From positions 1 to 15,113 of the forward strand of contig CAZWYY010000070.1 of NCBI GenBank assembly GCA_964638895.1: a DNA stretch of 15,113 bases, in the 5' to 3' direction. Position 1 is the stretch's first letter. Each line of letters starts with the position of its first letter. The position numbers were made by a program, and so were the translations under genes. Below the pieces are notes generated by a model. The model saw only the letters and a program-made list of their open reading frames with translations, did no database searches and had not been told where the DNA came from. Of this stretch, positions 14,597-15,113 are shown one piece after another. The stretch is from JAFGGG01 sp964638895 (GTDB lineage: Bacteria; Spirochaetota; Spirochaetia; SZUA-6; RPPD01).

Positions 14597-15113
14597 ATGA
14601 AAAAAACAACAATTGTATCGGTTTTTATCCTGTGCGTGCTGTGGGCCGCGGGCGCGCAGCAGGCCACCGTAACCTACACCGAGGGCGGCTCCTACGTGGA
14701 CGACCACGCGGGCAAGCGCTGGGACCCGAAGATCGGCTCGGTGATCGTGTATAACGACACGGTGCTGACCGGGTACAACGGCACCACCGAGCTGGACGCG
14801 GGCGGCAGCACCATCACCATCCACCCCAACTCGGTATTCAAATACCTGCAGGCGGGCAGCGGCGGGCAGAAACAGGACGTGTTCACCTGCATGCTGGGCT
14901 CCATCTACCTGAAGGTGCAGAAGGTGACGGGCCAGGGCCCGCGCATTGCCTCGGGCAGCATGGCGGCCGGCGTGCGCGGTACCGAGTTCGCCGTGTACTC
15001 CGGGGTGGACGGCTCTTCCCTGATCCACGTAACCAAGGGCACGGTTGAGGTAAGCTCCGAGGGCCGCACGGTCTCCGTCAACGCGGACGAGGCCGTGGAG
15101 GTAAAATTGGGAC
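14597..15113 (+). CDS. FecR-domain secreted protein, 3' end beyond the window
   Basis: The frame is open from the ATG at 14597 to the window end (172 codons). Residues 1-20 are a signal peptide (AAGA-QQ). Residues about 45-150 form a FecR-type domain: KIGSVIVYNDTVLTGYNGTTELDAGGSTITI, then LGSIYLKV, ASGSMAAGVRGTEFAV with the hallmark RGTEF at 127-131, and VTKGTVEVSS. Spirochaetal FecR-domain proteins of this kind often continue with further domains and are not the iron-dicitrate anti-sigma factor. There is no transmembrane helix like that of true FecR ahead of the domain. AAAGGGG lies 8 bases before the ATG, inside the previous gene, suggesting coupling. Codons end almost always in G or C. Confidence 0.88.
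   Translation, partial: MKKTTIVSVFILCVLWAAGAQQATVTYTEGGSYVDDHAGKRWDPKIGSVIVYNDTVLTGYNGTTELDAGGSTITIHPNSVFKYLQAGSGGQKQDVFTCMLGSIYLKVQKVTGQGPRIASGSMAAGVRGTEFAVYSGVDGSSLIHVTKGTVEVSSEGRTVSVNADEAVEVKLG

Noticed and set aside
14429..15028. 199-residue open frame on the minus strand
   Set aside because: It lies antisense to the FecR-domain gene, whose signal peptide and RGTEF motif are clear. GC-rich codons keep the opposite strand open. Its His/Ala/Gly-rich translation has no domain.

Overview
The window comes from a diderm bacterium with many exported proteins: two lipoproteins with clear lipoboxes, an outer-membrane barrel ending in phenylalanine, several secreted TPR proteins and a FecR-domain protein. 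A spirochaete of the Treponema type is my best guess from this style of TPR, lipoprotein and FecR genes. It is an inference, because no rRNA or other marker gene is present. I see no tRNA, rRNA, intact transposon or CRISPR array.

Layout. (1) Bases 1-103 hold a decayed, internally deleted copy of the DUF3298 gene that is intact at 11573-12706. (2) 206-2122 (+) is a secreted S9 prolyl-oligopeptidase-type peptidase. (3) It converges on 2184-4079 (-), a GH13 amylase-type lipoprotein with an N-terminal carbohydrate-binding module. A terminator hairpin lies between the two. (4) 4190-4711 (-) is an ICMT-family membrane methyltransferase. (5) 10251 down to 4767 (-) reads as one tightly packed operon. 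In transcription order it encodes a short Omp85-like barrel with one POTRA domain, a secreted TPR-like protein, a TauE/SafE (CcdA-like) membrane protein, a NapH/CcoG-like membrane iron-sulfur protein and a secreted DOMON-TPR protein. The iron-sulfur gene is split by one in-frame TAA stop. (6) Upstream of this operon, 10300-10610 carries a perfect 28-bp palindrome and two consecutive ~90-bp inverted-repeat elements. (7) 10611-11504 (-) is an AT-rich 7TM-LuxR regulator with a TTG start and an extended -10 promoter. (8) 11573-12706 (-) is a secreted DUF3298 protein with a good sigma70-type promoter. (9) After a 500-bp gap with one possible small exported peptide, 13207 to the right edge (+) is a GC-richer run: a secreted TPR protein, a small lipoprotein and a FecR-domain protein cut by the window end.

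How the genes may work together. The operon in (5) links an outer-membrane barrel, periplasmic helical-repeat proteins and two inner-membrane proteins of families that carry electrons or thiols. I read it as a candidate envelope-spanning redox or assembly system. Its substrate is unknown and no CxxCH haem motif is visible. The upstream 7TM-LuxR gene and the palindrome are candidate regulators. The amylase and the sugar- or haem-binding type DOMON domain hint at polysaccharide use, but that link rests only on proximity.
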